A DNA stretch of 64,000 nt, from NCBI RefSeq assembly GCF_002119425.1, contig NZ_MDSU01000018.1, positions 124,001 through 188,000 on the forward strand, read 5' to 3'. The stretch is from Desulfurella amilsii (GTDB taxonomy: Bacteria; Campylobacterota_A; Desulfurellia; Desulfurellales; Desulfurellaceae). The notes beneath the pieces were generated by a model that was not told the DNA's origin, made no database searches, and worked only from the letters and a program-made list of their open reading frames with translations. The first letter of the stretch is position 1. Every line of letters begins with the position of its first letter. Shown here one piece after another: positions 1 to 7,908 of the stretch. A program made the translations under genes and the position numbers.

Positions 1-2
1 TA

Positions 3-644
3 AAAAAAATAGGCGTTATTGGTAAAAATCCCCCAAACGTTGTGGATTTGATAAAGCAATCCAAAAACGTCCCACTTTATTTTGTAGATGAACAATACAT
101 AAATCGTGCTAAAAATTTTGATTTAAAATTTTTAAAATGCGATTATGAAAAAGAAAATCTCGCATGCGCTATGCTTGCAGTTGATAGTCTAAACAAACAT
201 TACAATTTAGGATTAAACACAAGCGCTATGGAAAATACATACTGGCCTGCTCGCTTTGAAATAATCAAATCAGCTAATAAAAGATTTATAATAGATGGGG
301 CACACAATGTAGATGGAGCATTAAGGTTTTTAGAATGTGCCAAAAAAATCAAAGGCCCCAAGATTTTGATTTACTCAAGTTTAAAACAAAAAGATTACCA
401 AAAAATTTTAAATATACTTTGTGGTTGGTTTGATGAAATTATAATAACCAAAACAAACAATCGCAACTCAATTGATGAAGCAGATATTAAAGATATAATT
501 AAAAACTATCGCTTTTTAGAAGATGTGAATGCATGCTTACTATACGCCCAAAAATCAAAATATGAAAATATATTTGTTGCAGGTTCGCTGTATTTAGCTG
601 CTTTAGCAAAAGCCTGCGGTTTAGCGCAAGGAAACCTTCCTTAA
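3..644 (+). CDS. folC: FolC, folylpolyglutamate/dihydrofolate synthase, C-terminal part (cut by window edge)
   Basis: The reading frame is open through base 3, so the gene begins before the window and about half is visible. FolC joins dihydropteroate to glutamate and/or adds glutamates to folates in the cytosol. The visible part has the Mur-ligase-like features of the family: an end-of-central-domain segment VIGKNPPNVV, a C-terminal-domain opening WPARFEII, and the conserved IDGAHNVDGA that starts the C-terminal Rossmann domain. The protein ends SLYLAALAKACG, where the family normally carries its GSLYLAG-like ending. It converges on the porD gene with only 4 bases between stop codons. A later internal GTG at 42 could be mistaken for a start, but the family match continues upstream of it. 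Confidence 0.88.
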   Translation, partial: KKIGVIGKNPPNVVDLIKQSKNVPLYFVDEQYINRAKNFDLKFLKCDYEKENLACAMLAVDSLNKHYNLGLNTSAMENTYWPARFEIIKSANKRFIIDGAHNVDGALRFLECAKKIKGPKILIYSSLKQKDYQKILNILCGWFDEIIITKTNNRNSIDEADIKDIIKNYRFLEDVNACLLYAQKSKYENIFVAGSLYLAALAKACGLAQGNLP

Positions 645-648
645 AACT

Positions 649-981
649 TCACACTTTAAAACTTAAAGCTTTTATCTCGCTTAGGCCTTTTCCCTGCACA
701 TCCTTTTCTAGCACCATAACAAGTGATTTGGGCTTTGTTGGGCATACTTCAACGCAAATACCACAACCCTTGCAATGGTGATAGTCAATTCCAACCATTT
801 TTTCATCTTTATCTAAAAGAATTGACGCATCTGGGCAGTACTGCCAGCAAAACAAGCAGTTGATACATGTTTTTTCATTCCATACGGGGCGCTCAACACG
901 CCATGAACCTGTCTCAAAATTTTCGATTTTTTCTTCTTTTGACTCAACTTCAATAATTTTGTTTAAATCCACTATGCTCAT
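649..981 (-). CDS. porD: Ferredoxin-type delta subunit of a 2-oxoacid:ferredoxin oxidoreductase (PorD/VorD-like)
   Basis: A 110-residue protein with two bacterial 4Fe-4S motifs: CINCLFCWQYCP at about residues 39-50 and CKGCGICVEVCP at about 70-81. The GSWRVERPVWN segment before the first cluster is typical of the delta subunit of pyruvate or branched-chain 2-oxoacid:ferredoxin oxidoreductases. It would pass electrons from the TPP-containing catalytic subunits to ferredoxin in the cytosol. The start has a GGAGG ribosome site 5 bases upstream. It is the last gene of the leftward dnaX-ybaB-recR-porD run. The alpha, beta and gamma subunits are not beside it, because folC converges immediately downstream. 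Which oxoacid is used cannot be told from this subunit. Confidence 0.82.
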   Translation of the reverse strand: MSIVDLNKIIEVESKEEKIENFETGSWRVERPVWNEKTCINCLFCWQYCPDASILLDKDEKMVGIDYHHCKGCGICVEVCPTKPKSLVMVLEKDVQGKGLSEIKALSFKV

Positions 982-989
982 ATACCCTC

Positions 990-1565
990 CTAATAAGGCA
1001 CTCTATTTTGAAATGCCTTTTGCAATGTTAATTTGTCAAGTGAATCAATATTATAGCCAACCGGTATACCAGAAGCTGGTTTTGTAATTTTAATATCCTT
1101 TGGCAACATTTCTATAATATACTGTGCCGTGAGATTACCTTCAATAGAATCATCCAGCATCAATATAATTTCATTTGCAAGGGCTGCATTTTCTTTTAGT
1201 TTTTCAAGACCTAAGTCATTTGCATAAATGCCTTCAATCGGTGAAATCAAACCCCACAAAACAAAATATACACCATTATAAATATGTTGGGGTTCTAAAT
1301 TTAATAGTGTTTCTATGGTTTCTACAACGCAGATAGTTGACTTATCGCGATTTTCATCCAGACATATATCGCAAATATCGCTTTCACACAAATTGGCACA
1401 GATTTTACATTTTTTTAAATGAAGGGCTGTTTCAATACTTTTAGATATTTCTTTGGCATCTTGCGGGTTATTTATAAGCCATAGAGCATACCTTAGAGCG
1501 CTTTTTTGACCAATCCCCGGTAATTTTGTTATTGATTCAACTAAGTTTTCAATTGATTTAATCAT
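990..1565 (-). CDS. recR: Recombination mediator RecR
   Basis: A 191-residue RecR, close to the usual 195-200. It acts with RecO (and RecF) to load RecA onto SSB-coated single-stranded DNA at gaps. The order of domains is normal: an N-terminal helix-hairpin-helix (KLPGIGQKSALRYAL, about 14-28), a C4 zinc module (KCKICANLCESDICDIC, about 53-69), a Toprim domain starting ICVVE, and a C-terminal Walker-B-like KPASGIPVG tail. The ATG overlaps the stop codon of ybaB in an ATGA arrangement, so the two are translationally coupled. This recR-ybaB-dnaX grouping is widespread in bacteria. Confidence 0.95.
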   Translation of the reverse strand: MIKSIENLVESITKLPGIGQKSALRYALWLINNPQDAKEISKSIETALHLKKCKICANLCESDICDICLDENRDKSTICVVETIETLLNLEPQHIYNGVYFVLWGLISPIEGIYANDLGLEKLKENAALANEIILMLDDSIEGNLTAQYIIEMLPKDIKITKPASGIPVGYNIDSLDKLTLQKAFQNRVPY

Positions 1566-1885
1566 AGACCAGGTATACTTATCCCACCAGTTAATGCAGA
1601 CATCTTTTCTTTTACTTTTTCTTTTGCTTTCCTGATCGCTTCATTAACGCCAGATAGCAGTAAATCTTCCAGCATTTCAACATCGTCTGATAACAACTCT
1701 TTTGAGATTTTAATCTCAACAACCTCTCCATCTCCATTGGCACTAACTGTTATCATGCCACCACCAACACTTACCTGCGTAATTTCTTTTGCCGCTTCTT
1801 GTTGGATGCGCTCAATTTCTTTTTGCATTTTTTTTGCCTGACTCATTAAAGAGTTCATATCAAATCCGCCAAAACCTTTCGTCAT
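1562..1885 (-). CDS. ybaB: YbaB/EbfC family nucleoid-associated protein
   Basis: A 107-residue YbaB/EbfC protein. The family binds DNA as a dimer without strong sequence preference and is nearly always found between dnaX and recR, as here. Visible features are the glycine- and methionine-rich start (GGFDMNSLMSQAKKMQKEIE), a long first helix, the central strand pair SVGGGMITVSANGDGEVVEI (family consensus G-G-x-V-x-V), and a C-terminal helix ending GGISIPGL. Translation starts at ATG after AAGGGGTG. It overlaps recR by 4 bases and sits 3 bases after dnaX. Confidence 0.93.
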   Translation of the reverse strand: MTKGFGGFDMNSLMSQAKKMQKEIERIQQEAAKEITQVSVGGGMITVSANGDGEVVEIKISKELLSDDVEMLEDLLLSGVNEAIRKAKEKVKEKMSALTGGISIPGL

Positions 1886-1888
1886 AAA

Positions 1889-3118
1889 TCACCCCTTTGC
1901 TATTATTTCTCCACCAAAAATATCAATTATCATTTTATCTAATTTATCAATATCATCTACGTTATTGTCTTTAAGCATTTCCTTGTCGCCAGAATCATCT
2001 GTACCACCACCTAAAGCAACTGATGAAGTTTCTTTGATTTTTTCTGAGATTTCTTTTTTTGCTTCTGGTATAGATAAATCCACAGTGTACTGTATTATTT
2101 CTTCAATTTTAGCGAGGTTTTTTAGAGCGAGCGCCTTTTGCGTAGCAACTTTGAGTGCTACAATGTCATCAACCTTATGTTTTATTTGCAAAAAAGCATC
2201 ATAGAAAAAATTTATAAAAGCTGTTTTTAATTCAATCCTTATTTCTAAAGTTAACAATTTTTCAAGTAACATTTCAACAAATGTTTCTACTTTTAAATTA
2301 TGCTCTAAAAGATAACCAATCTTTTCATAGGCTTGATTTGAATTAAAATTAACAATTGCTTCAACAAACTCATCAATTAATCTATAGTCTGCAATACCAA
2401 GCACGCAAGACACATCTTTTGCAGTGATATCTTGACCTTTGTAAGCAACTACCCTGTCTAAGTAATTTTCTGCAACCCTAAAAGAGCCTTGTGCTACTTG
2501 TGAAATCAGCTTTATGCTTTCATCTTCTAATTTTATATTTTCAGTTTCTAAGATTTTTTTTAACTTAATATAAATTTTTTCTGGTGTAATTTTATTGAGC
2601 TTAAAAATTTGACACCTTGAAAGAATTGTTTGGGGTACTTTTTCTATATTTGTCGTAGCAAATATAAATTTAACATAATCTGGTGGCTCTTCAATGGTTT
2701 TTAGCAGTGCGTTAAAAGCTTCTTCTGTGAGCATATGTACTTCATCTATAATAAATATTTTATAGCGAGCGCTAAAGGGCACATACTTTATGCTTTCTAT
2801 AATATTCCTTGCATCGTCAATGCGCCTGTTTGATGCACCATCAATTTCAATGACATCAACACTTCTGCCTAAAGAAATTGCTCTGCACTGCTCACACTCA
2901 CCGCAGGGCTTAATTGTTGGCCCTTTTTCGCAATTAAGCGATTTTGCTATAATTCTTGCAAGCGAAGTCTTACCTGTGCCCATTGAGCCATAAAATAAAA
3001 TGGAATGGTAGAGCCTATTTTGCTCTATGGCATTTTTTATTGTTTGAGTAACAACATCCTGGCCAATTACTTCATCTAATGTTTGTGGCCTGTATTTTCT
3101 TGCAAAAACTATATACAT
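1889..3118 (-). CDS. dnaX: DNA polymerase III subunit gamma/tau
   Basis: DnaX is the clamp-loader ATPase of the replicase. The protein shows the start FARKYRPQTLDEVIGQ, a P-loop GSMGTGKTS at about 44-52, a four-cysteine zinc module between about 62 and 77, FIIDEVHML (Walker B, about 117-125), TIEEPP, and the sensor segment FATTNIEKVPQTILSRCQ. An upstream in-frame start at 3145 would place nine extra codons inside the SRP RNA gene. The ATG at 3118 has AAGGGAAGG just upstream and begins the conserved MYxVFARKYRP, so it is preferred (409 residues). This is shorter than tau of enterobacteria and lacks a long C-terminal alpha-binding region, which is common in this part of the bacterial tree. Confidence 0.92.
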   Translation of the reverse strand: MYIVFARKYRPQTLDEVIGQDVVTQTIKNAIEQNRLYHSILFYGSMGTGKTSLARIIAKSLNCEKGPTIKPCGECEQCRAISLGRSVDVIEIDGASNRRIDDARNIIESIKYVPFSARYKIFIIDEVHMLTEEAFNALLKTIEEPPDYVKFIFATTNIEKVPQTILSRCQIFKLNKITPEKIYIKLKKILETENIKLEDESIKLISQVAQGSFRVAENYLDRVVAYKGQDITAKDVSCVLGIADYRLIDEFVEAIVNFNSNQAYEKIGYLLEHNLKVETFVEMLLEKLLTLEIRIELKTAFINFFYDAFLQIKHKVDDIVALKVATQKALALKNLAKIEEIIQYTVDLSIPEAKKEISEKIKETSSVALGGGTDDSGDKEMLKDNNVDDIDKLDKMIIDIFGGEIIAKG

Positions 3119-3130
3119 TTGCCTTCCCTT

Positions 3131-3247
3131 AGCGATACCCACCAATAAAGTGTACCTGCTGGGGGCTAATTTGCTACCGTTGCTTCCTTCCGGACCTGGC
3201 GGGGTTCACAAACGCCCCTACAAGTAGCTTCAAAGGTGGGTATCGCT
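3131..3247 (-). ncRNA. ffs: Signal recognition particle RNA (4.5S type)
   Basis: Read on the minus strand this stretch holds the near-universal SRP RNA core (GGTCCGGAAGGAAGCAAC, about 3177-3194) in the apical loop. It is closed by long complementary ends: AGCGATACCCACC at the 5' end pairs with GGTGGGTATCGCT at the 3' end. The fold is the short hairpin RNA without an Alu domain that binds Ffh. It lies between tRNA-Arg and dnaX, all on the same strand, and its 3' end abuts the dnaX ribosome site. Confidence 0.9.
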
Positions 3248-3252
3248 AAAAG

Positions 3253-3329
3253 TGGCGCGCCCAAGAGGATTCGAACCTCTGGCCTCAAGAACCGCAATCT
3301 TGCGCTCTATCCAACTGAGCTATGGGCGC
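3253..3329 (-). tRNA. tRNA-Arg, anticodon GCG
   Basis: A 77-base cloverleaf on the minus strand: acceptor GCGCCCA/TGGGCGC, D arm GCTC/GAGC, anticodon stem CAAGA/TCTTG with loop TTGCGGT, T arm AGAGG-TTCGAAT-CCTCT, discriminator G and an encoded CCA. The anticodon GCG reads arginine CGC/CGU. Many bacteria instead use ACG edited to ICG. It is transcribed toward ffs and dnaX. Confidence 0.93.
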
Positions 3330-3354
3330 AGATAAAACCCATCTTTCATTTTTG

Positions 3355-3383
3355 ATTATATATTTAGTGGTTATAAAAATCAA
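3355..3383 (-). promoter_or_regulatory. Sigma-70-type promoter for tRNA-Arg/ffs/dnaX
   Basis: On the minus strand TTGATT and a perfect TATAAT are separated by 17 bases, ending 25 bases before the 5' end of the mature tRNA. This fits a stable-RNA promoter driving tRNA-Arg and probably ffs and dnaX. Confidence 0.65.
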
Positions 3384-3415
3384 GTTTAACAAAAATTTAA
3401 ACTAAAAACCTCATA

Positions 3416-3444
3416 TTGTAAAACTGTTAATTTTTTTATATAAT
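3416..3444 (+). promoter_or_regulatory. Sigma-70-type promoter for metH
   Basis: TTGTAA at 3416 and TATAAT at 3439 with exact 17-base spacing, 25 bases before the metH start. I see no riboswitch-like structure between this site and the gene. Confidence 0.6.
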
Positions 3445-3469
3445 CAAATCTCGCTGGAGGTAGAAAGTT

Positions 3470-6400
3470 TTGAACATAAAAAACATAATTGGCAAAAGCT
3501 TCCTTATATTAGATGGAGCAATGGGGACACTACTGCAATCCTATGATTTAAAAGAGTCTGATTGGGATGGAAAAGTTGGGTGCAACGAAATTCTAAATAT
3601 AACTAGAGCTGATATTATAAAGAATATACATCTAGATTACCTAAAAGCCGGGGCGGATATTACAAAAACAAACAGTTTTGGTGCGCTACCGTGGGTGTTA
3701 GAAGAGTATAATTTACAAGACAAAACTTACGAAATAGCAAAACAAGCGGCTATAAATGCACAAACAGCCAAGAATGAGCTCCAACTAACTGAAAATAAAT
3801 CAAAATTTATTGCAGGTTCCTTAGGTCCTGGCACCAAACTTGCGTCACTTAATCAAATTGACTTTGATATAATCCATGATGGTTACTTTTTGGCCACATC
3901 AGGCTTAATCGATGGAGGTGTTGATTTAATATTGTTAGAGACATTCCAGGATCCATTGCAAATTAAAGCTGCACTTAATGGTTGTTTTGACGCCATAAAA
4001 TATAAACAAAAAGATATACCCATAATGGTTTCTGCTACTATTGAGTTAAACGGTTCTATGCTTATTGGCACTGATGTTGCCACACTTGCTGCAATACTTG
4101 AGCCATTTGACATATTGAGTTTAGGCTTAAACTGCGGAAGCGGACCCATCCAGGTTGAAACACATCTTAAAAAATTATCCCAGCATTGGCATGGTTATAT
4201 TTCAATTCACTCAAATGCAGGCCTACCAGAAAATGTCTGCGGTAAAGTATGCTACCCTATGGACCCAGAAAGTTTTGCAATAGCTGAGTCTAAGTTTTGC
4301 GACATAGATGGTGTATCTATTATTGGTGGTTGCTGCGGCACAACGCCAAGGCACATAAAAACACTAAGTGAAAAAATAAAAAACCTAAAGCCAAAACCTC
4401 CAAAAGGCAAAGCCCCACAAGCTCTTGCAAGCCTTTATCAATATGAGCCTTTATTCCAAGAGCCACCGCCTTTTTTGGTAGGAGAGCGCACAAACGCCAC
4501 AGGTTCAAAGCAATTTAGAGACTTATTGCTAAAAGAAGACTACGATTCAATACTATCTATCGCCCAAGAGCAAGTGCTAAGTGGCGCAAAAGCATTGGAT
4601 GTTAGTGTTAATTTTGCTGGACGCGACGAAGAAAAAGACATGGTAGAGCTCATAAGCCGCTTTAACCAAAAAATTTCAATCCCGTTAATGGTAGACTCTA
4701 CCCAACCAAACACAGTTTTAAAGGCTTTAAAACTAATAGGCGGAAGACCCATTATAAATTCTGCAAATTTAGAAGACGGTGTTGAAAAGTTCGATAAAAC
4801 TTGTGAGCTTGCAAAAAGGTTCGGTAGTGCACTTGTTTTACTTGCTATAGATGAAAAGGGTATGGCAAAAACAAAAAAACGTAAAGTAGAAGTAGCCTAT
4901 AGAATGCTTGATAGAGCTTTAAAAAATGGCCTTAAAAAAACCGACTTGGTATTTGACTTGCTCACATTTACAGTAGCCTCAGCTGAAGAAGAATACAGAA
5001 ATGCAGCCAAAGATACAATTGATGCCATAAAGGAATTAAGAAGCACGCATAAAGAAGTAGGTGCTATTTTGGGTATATCTAATGTATCATTTGGTCTTGA
5101 TCCCCAAGCAAGAAAATATCTAAATTCAGTATTTTTGTACCATGCTGTAAAAAATGGCCTATCTATGGCTATAGTCAACCCAAAATCACTCATACCATAT
5201 CCATTAATAAATCAGCAAGACAAAAGAATTTGCGAACGGTTGATTTTTAATGATTGGCAGGAGGGTGATCCTTTAATTAAATTTATTGAGCATTTTTCTG
5301 AAAATAAAAAATCTGAAGAAAAAGAAACCTTAGAAGATTTACCGCTCGAAGAAAAAATAAAAAAACTATTAATAAGCGCCCAAACCAATCAGTTAATTGA
5401 AACCGTTGATAAAGTCCTACAGTTTATGCCTGCTGATAAAATCATCGCTGACTTGCTTATAGAAGCGATGAAAACCGTAGGAAATTTGTTTGGTGAGGGC
5501 AAAATGCAACTGCCGTTTGTTTTGGCTAGTGCTGAGAGTATGAAAAAATGCGTTGACTATCTCAACCAATTTATGGATAAAAAGAAAAAAGACAAACAGC
5601 TTACACTTGTTTTGGGGACAGTAAAAGGCGATGTGCACGATGTTGGCAAAAATTTGGTAGATATAATCTTAACAAACAATGGATACAAAGTAATTAATCT
5701 AGGAACAAGAGTAGAAGCACAAACGTTTATTAAAGCTGCAAAAGAACACAACGCAGATTGCATTGGAATGAGCGGCCTTCTGGTAAAATCTACCATAGAG
5801 ATGAAAAATAACATAGAAGAATTTGAAAAAAACAATCTCAAAATACCTGTGTTGCTTGGAGGTGCTGCCCTAAATAGCAAATTTGTTGAGGATTATTGTA
5901 AACCAATTTACAGTGGCAGCGTATTTTATTGCAAAGACGCCTTCGACGGTTTAAAAGCTATGTCAATTGTAGAAAGTGAAAAAAATCTTAAAATAAACAA
6001 AAAAGTAAGAAATATACCGACTAAAGCAATAACAAAAGAAATCGACCCATACGATATTGTTTTACCTAAAGCTCAGAATGTGCCTAAAGCACCTTTTTTT
6101 GGCAGAAGAGTTTTTGTATCAAATAGTCTACCAAATTATAACTACATACAAAATCTTGCATTTAACTGGATAAACAAAACTGCTCTATTTGTGCGTGCGT
6201 GGGGCTATAAAAAGGCTAATCTAGCAAAAGAAGAATATGATAAACTGACAAAAGAAGAAATACTGCCAAATTTTGAGAACTTAAAGCAACATTTAATAGA
6301 GCAAAACATTTTTGAACCGCTTATCATATATGGATATTTTGCTTGCAGATCAGATTCTATCTCGAGGCTAAAAAATGGCGATACAAAAAAAGCTGCTTTG

Positions 6401-6955
6401 TATATTTTTGATGAATCTACAAATGAGCTAACTAAAAATTTAGAATTTGAACAAGTAAAAAATTCAGCAAAACTTGTGATGGATTTTGAAAGAGTAGGTC
6501 ATAAACCATACCTATGTTTGGCCGATTATTTTAGAAATGATATAAATGATATTGTTGCTTTTAGTTTGGTGTCTGCTGGTAGTAAATTTTCTAAGTTTGA
6601 AAAAACCCTATTTAAAAACGGCGAGTACAAAAAATATCATTTAATTCATGGGCTTGGCATAGAATTAACCGAGAGCTTGGCAGAAATTATACATAAACAC
6701 ATAAGAATAGAGCTAGGCATTACAAACAACGAATCAAGGAGCTTAGAAGATGTAAATTTCTTAATGAAATCTTATCAAGGAGCTAGATATTCACCAGGTT
6801 ATCCATCCTGTCCGGATTTAAGTTTAAACGATATAATATTTAGCTTGTTAAGAGCTTACGAATACGGTGTAAAACTAACAGAAAATCACCAAATTGTGCC
6901 CGAACAATCTACAGTTGCAATTATACTGCATCATAAAGAAGCAATTTATTTTTAA
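3470..6955 (+). CDS. metH: Cobalamin-dependent methionine synthase MetH
   Basis: A 1161-residue MetH, which transfers a methyl group from methyl-tetrahydrofolate to homocysteine through protein-bound B12. All four modules are visible in order. The homocysteine domain has DGAMGTLLQ near the N-terminus and the zinc-binding GGCCGTTPRH near 286. The pterin domain starts VGERTNATGSKQF near 340. The B12 cap and Rossmann domain carry VKGDVHDVGKN near 718-728, whose His ligates cobalt. A C-terminal AdoMet-reactivation domain has HGLGIELTESLAE and YQGARYSPGYPSCPD. The start is TTG preceded by GCTGGAGG. The complete reactivation domain means it can be repaired with flavodoxin and AdoMet. It stands alone, with its own promoter and a hairpin after it. 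Confidence 0.97.
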   Translation: MNIKNIIGKSFLILDGAMGTLLQSYDLKESDWDGKVGCNEILNITRADIIKNIHLDYLKAGADITKTNSFGALPWVLEEYNLQDKTYEIAKQAAINAQTAKNELQLTENKSKFIAGSLGPGTKLASLNQIDFDIIHDGYFLATSGLIDGGVDLILLETFQDPLQIKAALNGCFDAIKYKQKDIPIMVSATIELNGSMLIGTDVATLAAILEPFDILSLGLNCGSGPIQVETHLKKLSQHWHGYISIHSNAGLPENVCGKVCYPMDPESFAIAESKFCDIDGVSIIGGCCGTTPRHIKTLSEKIKNLKPKPPKGKAPQALASLYQYEPLFQEPPPFLVGERTNATGSKQFRDLLLKEDYDSILSIAQEQVLSGAKALDVSVNFAGRDEEKDMVELISRFNQKISIPLMVDSTQPNTVLKALKLIGGRPIINSANLEDGVEKFDKTCELAKRFGSALVLLAIDEKGMAKTKKRKVEVAYRMLDRALKNGLKKTDLVFDLLTFTVASAEEEYRNAAKDTIDAIKELRSTHKEVGAILGISNVSFGLDPQARKYLNSVFLYHAVKNGLSMAIVNPKSLIPYPLINQQDKRICERLIFNDWQEGDPLIKFIEHFSENKKSEEKETLEDLPLEEKIKKLLISAQTNQLIETVDKVLQFMPADKIIADLLIEAMKTVGNLFGEGKMQLPFVLASAESMKKCVDYLNQFMDKKKKDKQLTLVLGTVKGDVHDVGKNLVDIILTNNGYKVINLGTRVEAQTFIKAAKEHNADCIGMSGLLVKSTIEMKNNIEEFEKNNLKIPVLLGGAALNSKFVEDYCKPIYSGSVFYCKDAFDGLKAMSIVESEKNLKINKKVRNIPTKAITKEIDPYDIVLPKAQNVPKAPFFGRRVFVSNSLPNYNYIQNLAFNWINKTALFVRAWGYKKANLAKEEYDKLTKEEILPNFENLKQHLIEQNIFEPLIIYGYFACRSDSISRLKNGDTKKAALYIFDESTNELTKNLEFEQVKNSAKLVMDFERVGHKPYLCLADYFRNDINDIVAFSLVSAGSKFSKFEKTLFKNGEYKKYHLIHGLGIELTESLAEIIHKHIRIELGITNNESRSLEDVNFLMKSYQGARYSPGYPSCPDLSLNDIIFSLLRAYEYGVKLTENHQIVPEQSTVAIILHHKEAIYF

Positions 6956-6960
6956 ATAAG

Positions 6961-6992
6961 TGGAAAGACTAAGTATTTACTTGGTCTTTCCA
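6961..6992. terminator. Hairpin between convergent metH and sucD
   Basis: TGGAAAGACTAAG and CTTGGTCTTTCCA form a 13-pair stem (one T-G pair) with a 6-base loop, lying 5 bases after metH and 23 bases after the sucD stop. There is no long T run on either side, so it may be a weak bidirectional terminator or a transcript-stabilising hairpin. Confidence 0.6.
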
Positions 6993-7015
6993 CTCTATAG
7001 ATAAGGAGGGATAGA

Positions 7016-7906
7016 CTATATCGAAAAATGGTACTTTTCTTTTAGTGTTTTGTAGATGGTCTCACCTACGTAGCCTGGGTTTTCAATAACATGAACGCCT
7101 GCTTCTTTTAGGGCTGCATATTTTGATTCAACAGTGCCTTTTTTACCCATTATGATTGCACCGGCATGACCCATTCTTTTGCCCTTTGGAGCACTTGCAC
7201 CTGCAACAAATGCAAATACAGGCTTTGTAACATGGGCCTTTATGTATTCTGCAGCCTTTTCTTCTGCATCACCGCCGATTTCACCTACTATCATAACAGC
7301 TTCTGTTTCTGGGTCTTGCTCAAATTTTTCAAGCCAGAATATGTAGTCTGTACCTACTATGGGGTCTCCACCTATACCCAAGCAGGTAGATTGTCCAAGG
7401 CCTACCTTTGAGATTTGATCCGCTGTTTCATAAAGCAGTGTGCCACTTCTTGAGATTATGCCAATTGAGCCTCTCTTAAAGATATGGCCTGGCATTATGC
7501 CTATTTTGGAAGCCTCTGGGGTGATAATGCCCGGACAGTTTGGCCCAATAAGAATAATACCTTCTTTTTCAATTACCCTTTTGACCTTTACCATATCAAG
7601 CACAGGAATACCTTCTGTGATACATACAATTATCTTTATGCTGCTTCCTACTGCCTCTAGTATAGCATCTGCTGCAAATGGGGGTGGAACAAATATGAGG
7701 CTGACATTGGGGTTTGTTTTTTGAACAGCTTCTTCCACAGTATTAAATACGGGGATGCCTTCTATGTCCTGGCCGCCTTTGCCTGGTGTTACACCACCTA
7801 CTACCTTTGTGCCATAATCTCTGCAAGCTAGGGCGTGGTATTTACCTTCCTTGCCAGTAATACCCTGAACTATTACTCTGCTTGTTTTATATACAGCTAT
7901 AGCCAT
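7016..7906 (-). CDS. sucD: Succinyl-CoA ligase (ADP-forming), alpha subunit
   Basis: A 296-residue SucD, the usual length. With SucC it interconverts succinyl-CoA + ADP + phosphate and succinate + ATP (or GTP) in the citric-acid cycle, oxidative or reductive. Visible are the CoA-binding Rossmann start [15 protein letters not shown], the [10 protein letters not shown] segment, SRSGTLLYE, and the phosphohistidine motif MGHAGAI near residue 246. It starts at ATG with AAGGAG upstream and lies 2 bases after sucC, so the pair is one operon. In an anaerobe the pair could run in the reductive direction, but the sequence does not decide this. Confidence 0.96.
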   Translation of the reverse strand: MAIAVYKTSRVIVQGITGKEGKYHALACRDYGTKVVGGVTPGKGGQDIEGIPVFNTVEEAVQKTNPNVSLIFVPPPFAADAILEAVGSSIKIIVCITEGIPVLDMVKVKRVIEKEGIILIGPNCPGIITPEASKIGIMPGHIFKRGSIGIISRSGTLLYETADQISKVGLGQSTCLGIGGDPIVGTDYIFWLEKFEQDPETEAVMIVGEIGGDAEEKAAEYIKAHVTKPVFAFVAGASAPKGKRMGHAGAIIMGKKGTVESKYAALKEAGVHVIENPGYVGETIYKTLKEKYHFSI

Positions 7907-7908
7907 AT

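Noticed and set aside
3119-3145. Longer dnaX N-terminus from an upstream start
   Set aside because: It would lie inside the SRP RNA 3' stem, and the ATG at 3118 has the ribosome site and the conserved start.
3384-3469. Possible cobalamin or SAM riboswitch before metH
   Set aside because: The leader after the predicted promoter is only about 20 bases and shows no conserved riboswitch elements.
7001-7015. AAGGAGGG resembling a ribosome site on the plus strand
   Set aside because: No start codon with an open frame follows; it lies between convergent genes.
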